In this document: positions 52,660-62,760 of the stretch, in pieces | How positions within the stretch are numbered: position 1 is the stretch's first letter | Layout: each line of letters starts with the position of its first letter | Assembly: GCA_012934845.2 (NCBI GenBank) | Contig: WNNJ02002109.1 | Location: 1-64,000, forward strand | Origin: Pomphorhynchus laevis | Lineage: Eukaryota > Acanthocephala > Palaeacanthocephala > Echinorhynchida > Pomphorhynchidae | Length of the DNA: 64,000 nt | Direction: 5' to 3' | The notes under the pieces: generated by a model | What the model was told of the DNA's origin: nothing | Seen by the model: the letters and a program-made list of their open reading frames with translations, nothing else | The model's database searches: none | Made by a program: the position numbers and the translations under genes

Positions 52660-53202
52660 TTGAAATCTATTCTATATTCGGTTGATAGCTGTATAAAGGA
52701 TACGCTCGATTGCCTACACAAGCTGAAAGTGTGTAAACATCATAAGTCGAAAGACATAATAATGACTCTTTATGCATCAAATCTGTATACATCTATTCCA
52801 CATGAAGATGAAATAAGAAGGTTTATCGCTATCCTCGATGAAATTGGTTGGTCGAAGAATCCGATTTCGCTCATCAATGAAGGCTTAAGACTGATACTGA
52901 TTAGCAATGTTTTCGAATTTGATGCGAAACAAAAAAATCGGTACAGTCATCGGTACGCCGATAGTCCCAGCTACGCAATTGTGTATTTGCATCACTACAA
53001 ACGAGAATGTATTTGCCAGTGCAAGAACATACCGTATAAATGGTACAAATACATCGACATATTTATGATTTGGAAATACAGAGAAGATAATTTAAAAGAA
53101 TTTATGACGAAACAAGATAATTTCGGGCCGTTACATTTAATTTTCGAAAAATCATCATCATGTTTTCTGAATGCGTCTATCTATTGCGACAAGAATAACT
53201 AA
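52660..53202 (+). pseudogene. PLE RT palm, decayed but in one frame (180 codons)
   Basis: MTLYASNLYTSIPHEDEI (motif A with the Asp lost), a motif B region scrambled (RYADSPSYAIVYL), YKYIDIFMIW (motif C with the second Asp lost), FLNASIY. Both catalytic positions are missing, so the open frame does not imply function. GIY-YIG traces from the same element (YAGETGLSMSVRLNNRRS) are at about 53720-53970 with stops. Confidence 0.65.
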
Positions 53203-53719
53203 TTCTGAACAACTAATTAAACAAAACAAAGACGGTTAATTAAATTTAAAAGATTTGATTCAGAAAGAATATGCATATCATGAGGCTGGTAAGTGAATTG
53301 AAAAATCATTAATTTCATATGATTTTCATTTTCATATGAAACCAAATGGAAAATCTGAACGTCAAAACCAACAGACATTTGTTTTTTAATACCACAGGTA
53401 GTTAAGAATCTGTAAACGAATATAAATTCAGTAATTTCGAAAATCTGCAATAAATTAAAGCTAGATCATAGGCAATATGAACAGTCTTCTCATCTGTAAA
53501 AACAATAGGAAGTCGCTTAATATAAAATTAACCAACTAAGCAGCACACATAATACAGGTTGCAAACAATGAAATCGACCACGCTCAAAATGTTGATGCAA
53601 CGTTATAGAAACGAAAACTATTACGAACACATACAAAATTAAAATATACAAATACCACATCAAAAGGTTCGATATGATATATTTACTTAGCAACTTGTGA
53701 CTACATAAAGCCAATACGC

Positions 53720-53975
53720 GGGTGAAACTGGCCTTTCGATGAGTGTGCGCTTAAATAACAGACGATCCAATCTTCATAAAATGCAATCGTAAACCATTGT
53801 TTAACGATACACTCATCGCACCAAAACATATTTGATTATGCAGTTCTAAATAAGTACTTTAATGATACTGATTTGAGAAAAAATGAGCAAAAAAATTATT
53901 AAACAATTTATGACGGATGCTGATCATAGAATAAACATAGATCATATATACAAATGGATGTACCGATAACATGAA
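53720..53975 (+). pseudogene. PLE GIY-YIG C-terminal trace
   Basis: QYAGETGLSMSVRLNNRRSN is readable from about 53717, with frame breaks toward a KHI/FDYAVL block and a terminal NIDHIYKWM-like end. Precedes the hammerhead array at 54005, as expected for the 3' part of a PLE. Confidence 0.55.
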
Positions 53976-54304
53976 ATTTTAATTATTATAATTATTAATT
54001 TAATTATTATTTGCCGGTCCTCTTCTGCATCCAGTAGTGGGATGTACCTGACACTGATGAGTCAAAATAATGACGAAACGGTACCTGGTATCGTTTTGTC
54101 GATTCTTTCGTGGCTGCCACATCATACAAACTGAAAAAATGCCCACGGAAATCTCTCATTTTTTCGTAAAATTCAAATAAGTTGGCAGATAAATAGAGAA
54201 AATGCGCTGGCATTAGCCAGTGTTCTTAGCAAATGATCCTTTTGGTGAAGCATGTACCTACTTTGCTAGAAATTTTCTAGCTCTAAGTACCTTTGACATA
54301 CTCG

Positions 54305-54383
54305 TGCCGTCTGTCGGTCCTCCTCTGCATCCAGTAGTGGGAGATACCTGGCACTGATGAGTCAAAATAATGACGAAACTGAA
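54305..54383 (+). ncRNA. Type III hammerhead, upstream array copy 2
   Basis: GTC triplet 54309-54311, stem I TGTCGG/CTGGCA (54312-54317, 54348-54353; wobble pairs), CTGATGA (54354-54360), stem II GTCA/TGAC (54361-54364, 54371-54374), GAAAC (54375-54379). Stem III is weak: only AC/GT pairs. Core fully conserved. Confidence 0.65.
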
Positions 54384-54607
54384 CCTGGTAGCGTTTTGTC
54401 GATTCTTTCGTGGCTGCCACATCATACAAACAATTTCTCACGTAAATCTCTCATTTTCTCGTAAAATACAAATAAGTTGGCAGATAAATAGAGAGAATGC
54501 GCTGGCATTATCCAGTGTTTTAAGAAAATGATCATTTTGTTGAAGCCTGTAATAAATACCTAGTTTGCTAGAAATTTTCTTGCTCTATGTAAGTTTCGAC
54601 ATACTCG

Positions 54608-54686
54608 TGCCGTCTGTCGGTCCTCCTCTGCATCCAGTAGTGGGAGGTATCTGGCACTGATGAGTTAAAATAATGACGAAACGATA
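54608..54686 (+). ncRNA. Type III hammerhead, upstream array copy 3
   Basis: GTC 54612-54614, stem I TGTCGG/CTGGCA (54615-54620, 54651-54656), CTGATGA 54657-54663, stem II GTTA/TGAC (one wobble), GAAAC 54678-54682, stem III ACG/CGT. Core intact. Confidence 0.65.
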
Positions 54687-54981
54687 CTAGTTCCGTTTTG
54701 TCGATAACTGTCGATGCAGTCAATCCAATAGTACAAATGTGATATCAGGTATCAGTACTATAGCTATTTTAAAATTTATCTCCTTATAGATGAATAATAA
54801 TACAAATGATTCGGGCAAAATCCCAAGTGGTGCTATTGGGTAAGATTTTTCTTCCAATATCGTGATTTGTAACGTCGAAACATTTTAGAAACCGATCAAC
54901 AGGCCGACAACCTAATAAAATGAAAAGAAAACAAAAGGATTAATCAGACAAAAGGCAACAAATTAGAACTGATGATATACA

Positions 54982-56006
54982 ATGACTAGGCCAAATGACT
55001 CAAGTCAGTTATCAAAAGCAGCATTTAATGCTGGATATCAACGTTTGGCCCATCTGGAAATACAAGCCTATCAGCCAAGATCAGTTCCAACTTCTACGTA
55101 CTTTGTACCAGGTATTGCAACATTAAGTCCATTATTGTCTGGGCTTGACAATACATCGATGTCAGAGTATAGAAGAGTTGTCTCAGTACTTGAAACTTGT
55201 TTAATATCCAAATTCGTTGAAGATTTACGACTGTTTAATAGACTACAAATACAGGCGCCATCTGAAGTAATGCATTTCATCGAGAATGGAAGATTTTCTT
55301 TACCTAATGTTGTGGCATGTTTAATGGCGTTTAGAGCATCATATTATGAATTGAACCATATTCAATGCTACTTACGACCGATATTTTTTTAACAATTTTT
55401 GGCTCTTATATTTGAACAAGGTAGACGACCACATAGACGAGCAGCGACACGAGAAGCTGAAGAAGCTGAAGCATAACCAGAGCCACCGTCGGTGTTAAGG
55501 GTAGGTACGTATCTAACTCTAGTGAACAACAGTTTGTTACTAGCGTTTCTACTTCACAATTGGAATCGGATCAACACTCCTGAAGTTATGAATAGAGTAC
55601 TTCAGCAGATTAGATTGACTATTCCGAACAACCTGACGTTGCTACTCGAGTTGACTATCAAAATTTGGCTGAGGCCATTTTATTCATACCAAGTGTAAAA
55701 GAAGTAGGATATTTAACACGTTTATTCAAAAGCCTACGATTCACAGGAGAAACGGTTGGATTATACGAAAACTCACTAAGTCCGCCAATCTGTGTTCTTA
55801 CTGACTCTGTAGCTGATTTGATTCAGTTTATTAAATTATGTAATGTAAACGTCGAGTCTGTTTTCACATCTTTTGATGAAAATACAAATATTGCCGTGCA
55901 TGATGCAGTTCTGGAACCGGAAGACTATTTGAATCTCTCTCCCTTAATTAACAACGCCGGTTGGTGTATGAGCTTAGAAAGGAGATTTGCCGTATTACCA
56001 CCATAA
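54982..56006 (+). pseudogene. Unrecognised gene remnant, possibly a viral capsid-like protein
   Basis: An open frame of 136 codons (54982-55392), a middle segment (about 55400-55690) and a 113-codon frame (55665-56006) look like one gene of about 330 codons with two breaks. Helical, with a Pro-rich start (QPRSVPTSTYFVPG). A Glu/Ala-rich patch occurs near 55445. No RT, nuclease or zinc motif. A dsRNA-virus capsid origin is a guess based on the RdRp remnant 11 kb away and general look; unproven. Confidence 0.35.
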
Positions 56007-56082
56007 TCTAAGCCTGACTGTATTGACTGCTTGTTCAACGCCATTTATTTGACGTTATATCTAGTCAACTGCCAGCTATCGA

Positions 56083-57540
56083 ATGGATCCGCATAAGAAT
56101 GATTTTGACTTGAATCATTATACAAATCTCTTGAAAAATAAGGCAAAAAAGTTGTCCGGGTGGTTACGTATAGAACTTCATTCATCGGAAATCGATATAC
56201 TGGAATGTATTCTAATGCGTCGTTTCTGCAGGGAACGCTCCCGAAAATTCAACAATACAGAGAACTACACGAACCTATCAAACGTGAATATATCGAGATC
56301 TCAAGAAGAAACTTTATCACTAGGTCATAATTTTAACGTTGGTGAAAGAGAATTTCCAAGATACGACCTGATAACATCTCTAAAATGTGTCGCCAATTAC
56401 TCCTTTTCCAATATAAAAGAACCCTCTGAGCGAATATTAGCATTGGGAGAGTACAAACGTCATATTTTTGATAATAATTCAAAATAACCCCCTAACACAT
56501 AATGCAAATAAAATATCACTTCTATCGATAGATATGGAATGGAATACAACAACTTCGGAGAGAAAAATATTGTCATAAAGAAAGCGGATAAAAGTGAACA
56601 ATTTGGGATATGGGGTTATGATGATTACATAAACAAGGCCATGAGACAACTAATATCGATAACTTATGAACTTTCAAATATTGAAATGATGGAGAGGACG
56701 AAGAATGATTTAAGAGTTTGTACTGAAATATCAGTTTAGATATGCTTGACAAAGAAACCGTGATCGAATTACTTATCGCTGGACGACAGGTAAAACCGGG
56801 CACATTTTATATGATGCCAAAAACTCATAACACCGATTTTCCAACGAAAGGTCGCCCGATTGTCAGCAACATCCAGACTATTACTGAGGAATTATCTAAA
56901 TATCTTGACAAGCCGTTAAAATCAGTAGTCATAACGATACAAAGTTACGTAAAGAACACCTCAGAAGTATTCATAAAGCTAACTTCAGTGTACAACTAAA
57001 TATCAGAATCCACAAGGCTTGTGACATTAGACGTTACATCATTATATACATCAATATCTAATAAAGAGGGGATCGCAGATGTCGAATCAATGCTCAAGTA
57101 AGCAAAATAAAAAGATTGTGAAATCGAAATGATCCGGGAGGGACTAAAGATAGTTCTAGAAGGAAACATATTTGAATTCAATGAATCCTTATTTCGACAA
57201 GAGATTGGAACGGCGATGGATACACCTGTTACCCCGTCCTACGCAATCTTATATATAGCTAATTATAAAGAAAACGTTTTATCCGAACAAAGTGATCGAC
57301 CACTAATCTGGTTATAGTATATCGACGATATATTTATGTTATGAAACAGCAACGAAGAATTTCTTCAAATAGATAATCTTAGATAATTTTAATAATAGAT
57401 AATTTTAGATAATCTTATAACTACGGTACACAACAATTCACAAGTAACGAATCGAATCCAGTAAACTTCTTGGATGCCATGATTAGAAAGGAAAACAATC
57501 GTCTTGTGAACGAAATGTACGTAAGAAATTCCGCGTGAAT
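56083..57540 (+). pseudogene. PLE N-terminus and RT, truncated after motif C
   Basis: 56083-56487: N-terminal region (LGHNFNVGEREFPRYDLITS). 56539-56739: KADKSEQFGIWGYDDYI. 56742-56999: GTFYMMPKTHN, GRPIVSNIQTITEELSK. 57010-57317: LVTLDVTSLYTSI (motif A), IGTAMDTPVTPSYAILYI (motif B), then a stop and YIDDIFML (motif C). About 57455-57540 has FTSNESNPVNFLDAMIRK. About five breaks. The GIY-YIG part is replaced by the palindrome at 57529. Confidence 0.8.
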
Positions 57541-57640
57541 TTCTTGTAAAACATGTAAGCCAGACGCGAAAGAATGACGAATGCCGTTTCGTCATTCTTT
57601 CGCGTCTGGCTTACATGTTTTACAAGAAATTCACGCGGAA
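57529..57640. repeat. Near-perfect 112-bp palindrome (53-bp arms)
   Basis: 57529-57581 and 57588-57640 are reverse complements with a six-base centre. The right arm is the start of the hammerhead repeat unit; the left arm is the same sequence inverted and fused to the truncated PLE. Confidence 0.9.
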
Positions 57641-57812
57641 TGGTCTCACTCTCCTTAAATAAAAGTTAGCCGATATTAAAGAGACCTGCGCTGGCATTTG
57701 CCAGTGCTTTTGCTAATGATCCTATTTGGTGAAGCAGTAGTACTGATTAAGTACTCTATGACGTTACAAGAAAATTTTCTAGTACATCATTCACATTGAT
57801 TCATTCATTGAT

Positions 57813-57891
57813 TGCCGTCTGCCAGTCCTCATCTGCATCCAGTAGTGGGAGGGATCTGGCACTGATGACTCATTGTGATGACGAAACGACA
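57813..57891 (+). ncRNA. Type III hammerhead, downstream array copy 1
   Basis: III' TGCCGT (57813-57818), GTC 57817-57819, stem I TGCCAG/CTGGCA (57820-57825, 57856-57861; perfect), CTGATGA 57862-57868, stem II CTCAT/ATGAC with a C-C mismatch at the base, GAAAC 57883-57887. Stem III 3 bp (ACG/CGT). Confidence 0.7.
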
Positions 57892-58116
57892 TTCGTCATT
57901 CTTTCGCGTCTGGCTTACATGTTTTACAAGAAATTCACGCGGAATGGTCATACTCTCCTTAAATAAAAGTTAGCCGATATTAAAAAGACCTGCGCTGGCA
58001 TTTGCCAGTGCTTTTGCTAATGATCATATTTGGTGAAGCAGTAGTGTTGATTTAGTACTTTATGTTGCTACTAGAAAATTTTCTAGTACATCATTCACAT
58101 TGATTCATACATTGAT

Positions 58117-58195
58117 TGCCGCCTGCCAGTCCTCCTCTGCATCCAGTAGTGGAAGGGATCTGGCACTGATGAGTCATTGTAATGACGAAACGGCA
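58117..58195 (+). ncRNA. Type III hammerhead, copy 2, cleavage triplet mutated
   Basis: CTGATGA 58166-58172, stem II GTCAT/ATGAC perfect, GAAAC 58187-58191, ACGGCA. The triplet GTC is GCC (58121-58123), removing the essential U, so this copy should not self-cleave. Confidence 0.65.
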
Positions 58196-58430
58196 TTCGT
58201 AATTCTTTCGCGTTTGGCTTACATGTTTTACACGAAATTCACGCGGAATGGTCTCACTCTCCTTAAATAAAAGTTAGCCGATATTAAAGAGACCTGCGCT
58301 GGCATTTGCCAGTGCTTTTGCTAATGGTCCTATTTGGTGAAGCAGTAGTGCTGATTTTGTACTCTATGATGTTACTAAAAAAATTTCTAGTACATCATTC
58401 ACATTGATTCATTCATTGATTGCCGTCTGC

Positions 58431-58499
58431 CAGTCCTCATCTGCATCCAGTAGTGGGAGGGATCTGGCACTGATGACTCATTGTGATGACGAAACGGCA
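58431..58499 (+). ncRNA. Type III hammerhead, copy 3
   Basis: Stem III TGCCGT/ACGGCA (58431-58436, 58494-58499; 6 perfect pairs), GTC 58435-58437, stem I TGCCAG/CTGGCA (58438-58443, 58464-58469; perfect), CTGATGA 58470-58476, GAAAC 58491-58495. Only stem II has one basal mismatch. Confidence 0.75.
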
Positions 58500-58592
58500 T
58501 TCGTCATTCTTTCGCGTCTGGCTTACATGTTTTACAAGAAATTCACGCGGAATGGTCTCACTCTCCTTAAATAAAAGTTAGCCAATATTAAA

Positions 58593-58696
58593 GAGACTTG
58601 CGCTGGCATTTGCCAGCGCAAGTCTGGCAAATGGTGCTTTTGCCAGACTTGCGCTGGCAAAAGCACCATTTAGTGCACTAATTTGCCAATTAGTGC
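58593..58696. repeat. Three consecutive hairpins (template-switch signature)
   Basis: AGACTTGCGCTGGCA/TGCCAGCGCAAGTCT (58594-58608, 58611-58625), then 18-bp perfect arms 58629-58646/58654-58671, then GCACTAATT/AATTAGTGC (58675-58683, 58688-58696). Each reuses sequence from its neighbour. Other units lack the insertion. Confidence 0.85.
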
Positions 58697-58801
58697 TTTT
58701 GCTAATGATCCTATTTGGTGAAGCAGTAGTACTGATTTAGTACTCTATGATGTTACTAGAAAATTTTCTAGTACATCATTCACATTGATTCATTCATTGA
58801 T

Positions 58802-58881
58802 TGCCGTCTGCTAGTCCTCATCTGCATCCAGTAGTGGGATGGATCTGGCACTGATGAGTCATTGTGATGACGAAACGACAT
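58802..58881 (+). ncRNA. Type III hammerhead, copy 4
   Basis: GTC 58806-58808, stem I TGCTAG/CTGGCA (one wobble), CTGATGA 58851-58857, stem II GTCAT/ATGAC perfect, GAAAC 58872-58876, stem III 3 bp then A-C mismatch. Confidence 0.7.
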
Positions 58882-58939
58882 TCGTCATTCTTTCGCGTCT
58901 GGCTTACATGCTTTATACAGAGAAGTGGAAAGAGGAATA

Positions 58940-59630
58940 AGATGAGCATATGAGCGTCACAGAGCTGAGGTAGCTAATGTAAGCAATGACGATAAAAACA
59001 AAAGGAATAAACTGATATGTATTCCATATCATAAAGCATTTAACAAATTACCAAGAGAAACATCCAACACGATAACAGATGTGATAATGAGCTTAGGGAA
59101 AGAACATAAGGACGTGAAAGTATATTTTAGAATAACACAGAAACTAAACAAGTTGTTAGCATCGTAAAGATTAAAACGAAACAACAAGGATAAAAAGCCC
59201 GAATGTAGGCGCTGTGAGAGAAACAGAGCAAAGTGTTGTAACAACGTCATTGATTCAAGCAGAATAAAAAGTACATCCATAGGATTGAAGTACAAAATTA
59301 AACGTGATGCGACATGCCAATTTATAGGGGATATATGTAAGAACATGTTGATTGTGCAGAATACAGTATGTAGACTAGACAGGATGTAGCATGAACGTTA
59401 TACTGAATAATCGTAGTAGCGATATAAACAGAGGATACATAGAAAGAGACGCGATCGTGAACCACTGTGTTTCTGCTCATAATAGAAAAATTATTTGAAT
59501 ACGTAATCGTAGAGAACAATGCTAACGACACGGCTTTACGACGACGTCATGAGCAAATATAGATTGGTCAGCTATGTACGGATGAGCCAAGTGGGCTGAA
59601 TACAGAACACGTCTATAATTAGAGGGACAT
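58940..59630 (+). pseudogene. PLE C-terminus, decayed
   Basis: ICIPYHKAFNKLPRETSNT near 59018, linker cysteines CRRCERNRAKCC near 59205, then GIY-YIG traces with several stops and a terminal IGQLCTDEPSGLNTEHVYN-like end near 59610. A decayed hammerhead-like motif (GGCC/GGCC stem, GAAACGTC) is at 59708-59737. Confidence 0.7.
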
Positions 59631-59769
59631 AACATAAAAATTTATTTTATTTATTTATTCTTGTTAATGATCGACAATTGAACTGTGTTTTTTGTATTGT
59701 AGATGATAAAGGCCTAGAGGCCGAAACGTCAAAATAAATCATTGTTGTTTGTCCGGTGAAAAACAATTC

Positions 59770-60830
59770 TTAAGCTTTATCTATACGAACGACAGAAAAT
59801 ATCCACATCAAATTATAAACCACACACATTGTGATAATATACAGATGATATATTAGTAATCTGGACTGAGGAAGAACAAAATCTTCAAATATTCATAATA
59901 TAAATGATGGACTAATAACATTCACGATGGATAGAAAAATGAGCTCTATATATCAATACGAACGCTAGAAAATATCCACATCAAATTATAAACCACATAC
60001 AGGTGGAGAGATATAGATGAAATATTTGTAATCTGAACAGAGAGAGAACAAAATCTTCAAAAATTCATAACATAAATGATGGACCAATGACATTACGAAT
60101 GGATAGTCAAACACCTTTCAGATTTCTTGATGTTGCTATAGACCGTAAGCACACAAGTGGTACAATACAATTTGAAAATATTCCATATCGGATAGAACAA
60201 TCGTGCTCAATGTATCTGCATGCTGAAAGCGCACATCACCAGACCACAAAAAGAGCGTAGATTCAGAATGAATTAAGACGTATAAAAATATCAAGCACAT
60301 CCGAAATACGGTATAATGCTATAAATGAATTGATGCAATATTTGTTAAAGCGAGGTTACAGACGACGAGCAATATATAGTGAAATTAGAAAAACATATGC
60401 GTTGAAGCGTACAGATCTTCTGCGTAAAAACAACAAAATCGCAGACAAGATAACATGTTGTATTACCCATATCACGTTGCATTGCGATAACTGAAACAGG
60501 ACAGGTTTCGTAATTATATTTATACTAAAACAGATATAATTCCACCTGTTTAAAGTATAAGTTAAATTCTATTTAAGTATAATCCTGTTTGAAGACAATT
60601 CCAGTCACAAATTGTGTCAGTGAGAAATTTGAATGCACTACATGTAAAAGACCCAGGTCTTATCCTGCTCAGTGATACAAACAACCAATTATTTCAAAAG
60701 TAAATCAACCAATAAGAAAAAATATGAATTGTGCATCTAAAAATGTAACATATTTAGCAAATTGCATAGCATGCAAAAAAAACGTTGGTGAAACGTCGAC
60801 CTTTTTATATACGCAAAATTTTTGAAAATT
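59770..60830 (+). pseudogene. PLE RT C-terminus and GIY-YIG start, decayed
   Basis: A segment of about 180 bp near 59781 is repeated near 59958. 60100-60480 reads TPFRFLDVAIDRKH, SMYLHAESAHHQTTKRA, ELMQYLLKRGYRRRAIYSE (RT thumb). About 60720-60820 gives NVTYLANCIACKKNVGETST (GIY-YIG start) and stops. Confidence 0.65.
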
Positions 60831-60959
60831 TACATTTTCTTTTTTCTTTTATAAATAAAATCTTGATGGAACGAACAATAGTATTTTTATTTAATACAAC
60901 AAAACGTTAATGTCTGATATTTCAACGCTTTTTGTTCTTATTTTTGTTCTTATTCAGGA

Positions 60960-61650
60960 AACTACAAAACAAGGTTTACACGGCTAAGAACTCAAAACCT
61001 GGATTTCTATATGTGTTACTTAAGATTCATAAGAGTTATCATTGTGCACGTCCTATTGTTGCATCCTACTCTACTTATTCTTAAAAGATCTCCAAATATA
61101 TATATATACTTTATTAAAACAAAATGTTACTAACAATGATTTTTCTTTTATTAGAGATTGTCCACTATTTTCAAATTTAATTAAAAACAGGCATTCCAAT
61201 GATATTAAAATATTTTCTGCTGATGTTAAGTCTCATTTTACAAATATTCAATTGTCAACCACAATTAATTTTGTCGGTAACATTTTGGTAAATAACAATC
61301 TATTAAGTTGGTTTCTTAATAAAGATGACTGGACTAATTTGTTGGTTCTCTGCACTCAGAAATGTAATTTTTTATTTGGATCTCAGATGTGGGACCAGGT
61401 TGATGGTTTAGCCATGGGAAATCCACTAGCACCTGTACTAGCGGAAATTTATATGAGGTACTGGGAGGCAAGATTTGTTAAAGAATTTAATTTTGTTATT
61501 AATTGGTATCGTTATGTAGACGATGTTTTTATTGTCTGTGAAAACAATGTTAATGACCACTATTTGTTAAGTGAAATTAAATTCAAAAGAGCCGCATATA
61601 CAGTGGAATGTTGATTTAGAAATTGAAACTGATTTACCTTCCTTTTTTCC
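60960..61650 (+). pseudogene. PLE lineage 2 RT
   Basis: FLYVLLKIHKSYHCARPIVA (about 60998) then a stop and frame change. 61042-61614 (190 codons, real from about residue 25): IFSADVKSHFTNIQL (motif A), LAMGNPLAPVLAEIYM (motif B), WYRYVDDVFIVC (motif C). RT catalytic residues intact. The block after motif C is shifted. Confidence 0.8.
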
Positions 61651-61662
61651 GAAAGGGCTATT

Positions 61663-62263
61663 AAAAAAGCTTACTATAAAAGTTGTGGTGTTGTGAAAAG
61701 AAAGAAATATTTTGGACCTTCGAAACAAAAAATATATTTCGGAATTCCTTTAATTAATAAAAAATGGAACTCCTTATTTAATAAATTTATATATAAACAT
61801 AAAATATCTAGTACGGATGTAATAATTAATAATAATTCACATACCAGCATGGCAGGTATTCAATTGGTCTCCATGTTGTTGCTGGCTTCGAACACGTTAA
61901 AAATTGATAATCCATTACGATTGATACCAATGTTAGGTTGTAAGGAATCTATGAATTCCATAGATCGTATGTTAACGTACTGACAGTTGTACTTCACTGG
62001 GTACGAGGATCAGAATGAGATTGAAAAAGCAAAGAAGCGTGCCGTTATAACAACCTTCAAGTGGGCTAAGCTAGTAGACCAAAGCTACTACTATAAAAGC
62101 TTACTATAAAATTTGTGATGTTGTGAAAAGAAAGAAATATGTTGGACCTTTGAAACAAAAAATATATCTAGGAATTCCTTTTATTAATAAAAAATGGAAC
62201 TCCTTATTTAATAAATTTATATACAAAAATAAAATATCTAGTAATACTACGGATGTAATAATT
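61663..62263 (+). repeat. Duplicated PLE segment separated by a foreign insert
   Basis: 61663-61830 and 62094-62263 are direct copies (GTGAAAAGAAAGAAATAT and following), about 93 percent alike by eye. Between them, 61831-62093 is unrelated coding-like sequence (MAGIQLVSMLLLASNTLKID, then a stop, then YEDQNEIEKAKKRAVITTF), origin unknown. Confidence 0.7.
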
Positions 62264-62276
62264 TAAAATAGAAAAA

Positions 62277-62627
62277 TTGCCTAAATTGCATAACATTTTT
62301 AAATTCAAACCAAAATTTTATGAAATGTCCGTTTTCTATAAGATACCCTGTTATAACTGTTTCTCTTCTTATATTGGTCAAACTGGACAAGGATTGGAAA
62401 AGCGTATGTCACAACATAAATATAATATTAAACGGGGTAATATGGTGGGTGCTATATCACAACATGTATTGAATTTAGGTCATAATATGAACTTCGATGA
62501 CGCTTCAATTTTATCATATAAAAGTGATTATCTTTCTCTGATAATACAGGAGGCATATTTTATTAATAAGAATAACATTTTACCTAATAATGAATCTGAT
62601 TTTAACTTGATAAAAGTTGTTGATTAA
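62277..62627 (+). CDS. PLE lineage 2 GIY-YIG nuclease domain, intact (116 codons)
   Basis: VFYKIPCYNCFSSYIGQTGQ (GIY-YIG core), LEKRMSQHKYNIKRG, then HVLNLGHNMNFDDASILSY and EAYFINKN. The catalytic-looking Tyr, Arg and later Glu are present. Only the domain is intact; the upstream RT is in other frames. The initiating ATG is at the polyprotein interior, so this is a domain rather than a gene. Confidence 0.7.
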   Translation: MPKLHNIFKFKPKFYEMSVFYKIPCYNCFSSYIGQTGQGLEKRMSQHKYNIKRGNMVGAISQHVLNLGHNMNFDDASILSYKSDYLSLIIQEAYFINKNNILPNNESDFNLIKVVD

Positions 62628-62639
62628 AGTTACTTACAA

Positions 62640-62760
62640 TCTAAAGTGAATACAATTACAACATCTTACAATCTAAAATACATACAAAATCTACAATCAA
62701 CCGGCGGCTTGCTCACACTTGCCGAATCTACGACTCTTGGCAATTACTAACTTACTTACA
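62640..62760 (+). repeat. Short tandem repeat preceding the last element
   Basis: A segment containing TTACAATCTAAA and ACAATTACAACATC occurs two to three times at the junction between the PLE and the next element; it may be that element's 5' UTR. Confidence 0.6.

Larger units (their letters stand above)
54005..54720 (+). repeat. Tandem repeat of about 300 bp carrying type III hammerheads (upstream array)
   Basis: Three units: the first truncated at its 5' end, then full hammerheads near 54305 and 54608. The array is homologous to 57590-58915. PLE N-terminal/RT sequence (56083-57540) lies between the two arrays, an arrangement like pseudo-LTRs. No coding potential. Confidence 0.75.
57588..58915 (+). 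repeat. Tandem repeat of about 305 bp carrying type III hammerheads (downstream array)
   Basis: Four-plus units with cleavage triplets near 57817, 58121, 58435 and 58806. The last spacing is longer because of a 60-bp palindrome insertion at 58593-58696. Units are about 95 percent alike by eye. Follows a truncated PLE and precedes another PLE C-terminus. Confidence 0.8.

Noticed and set aside
57601..58915. Type I reading of the downstream array using the second GCGTC
   Set aside because: Stem I would have only two pairs, whereas the type III reading gives six perfect pairs in stem I and up to six in stem III.
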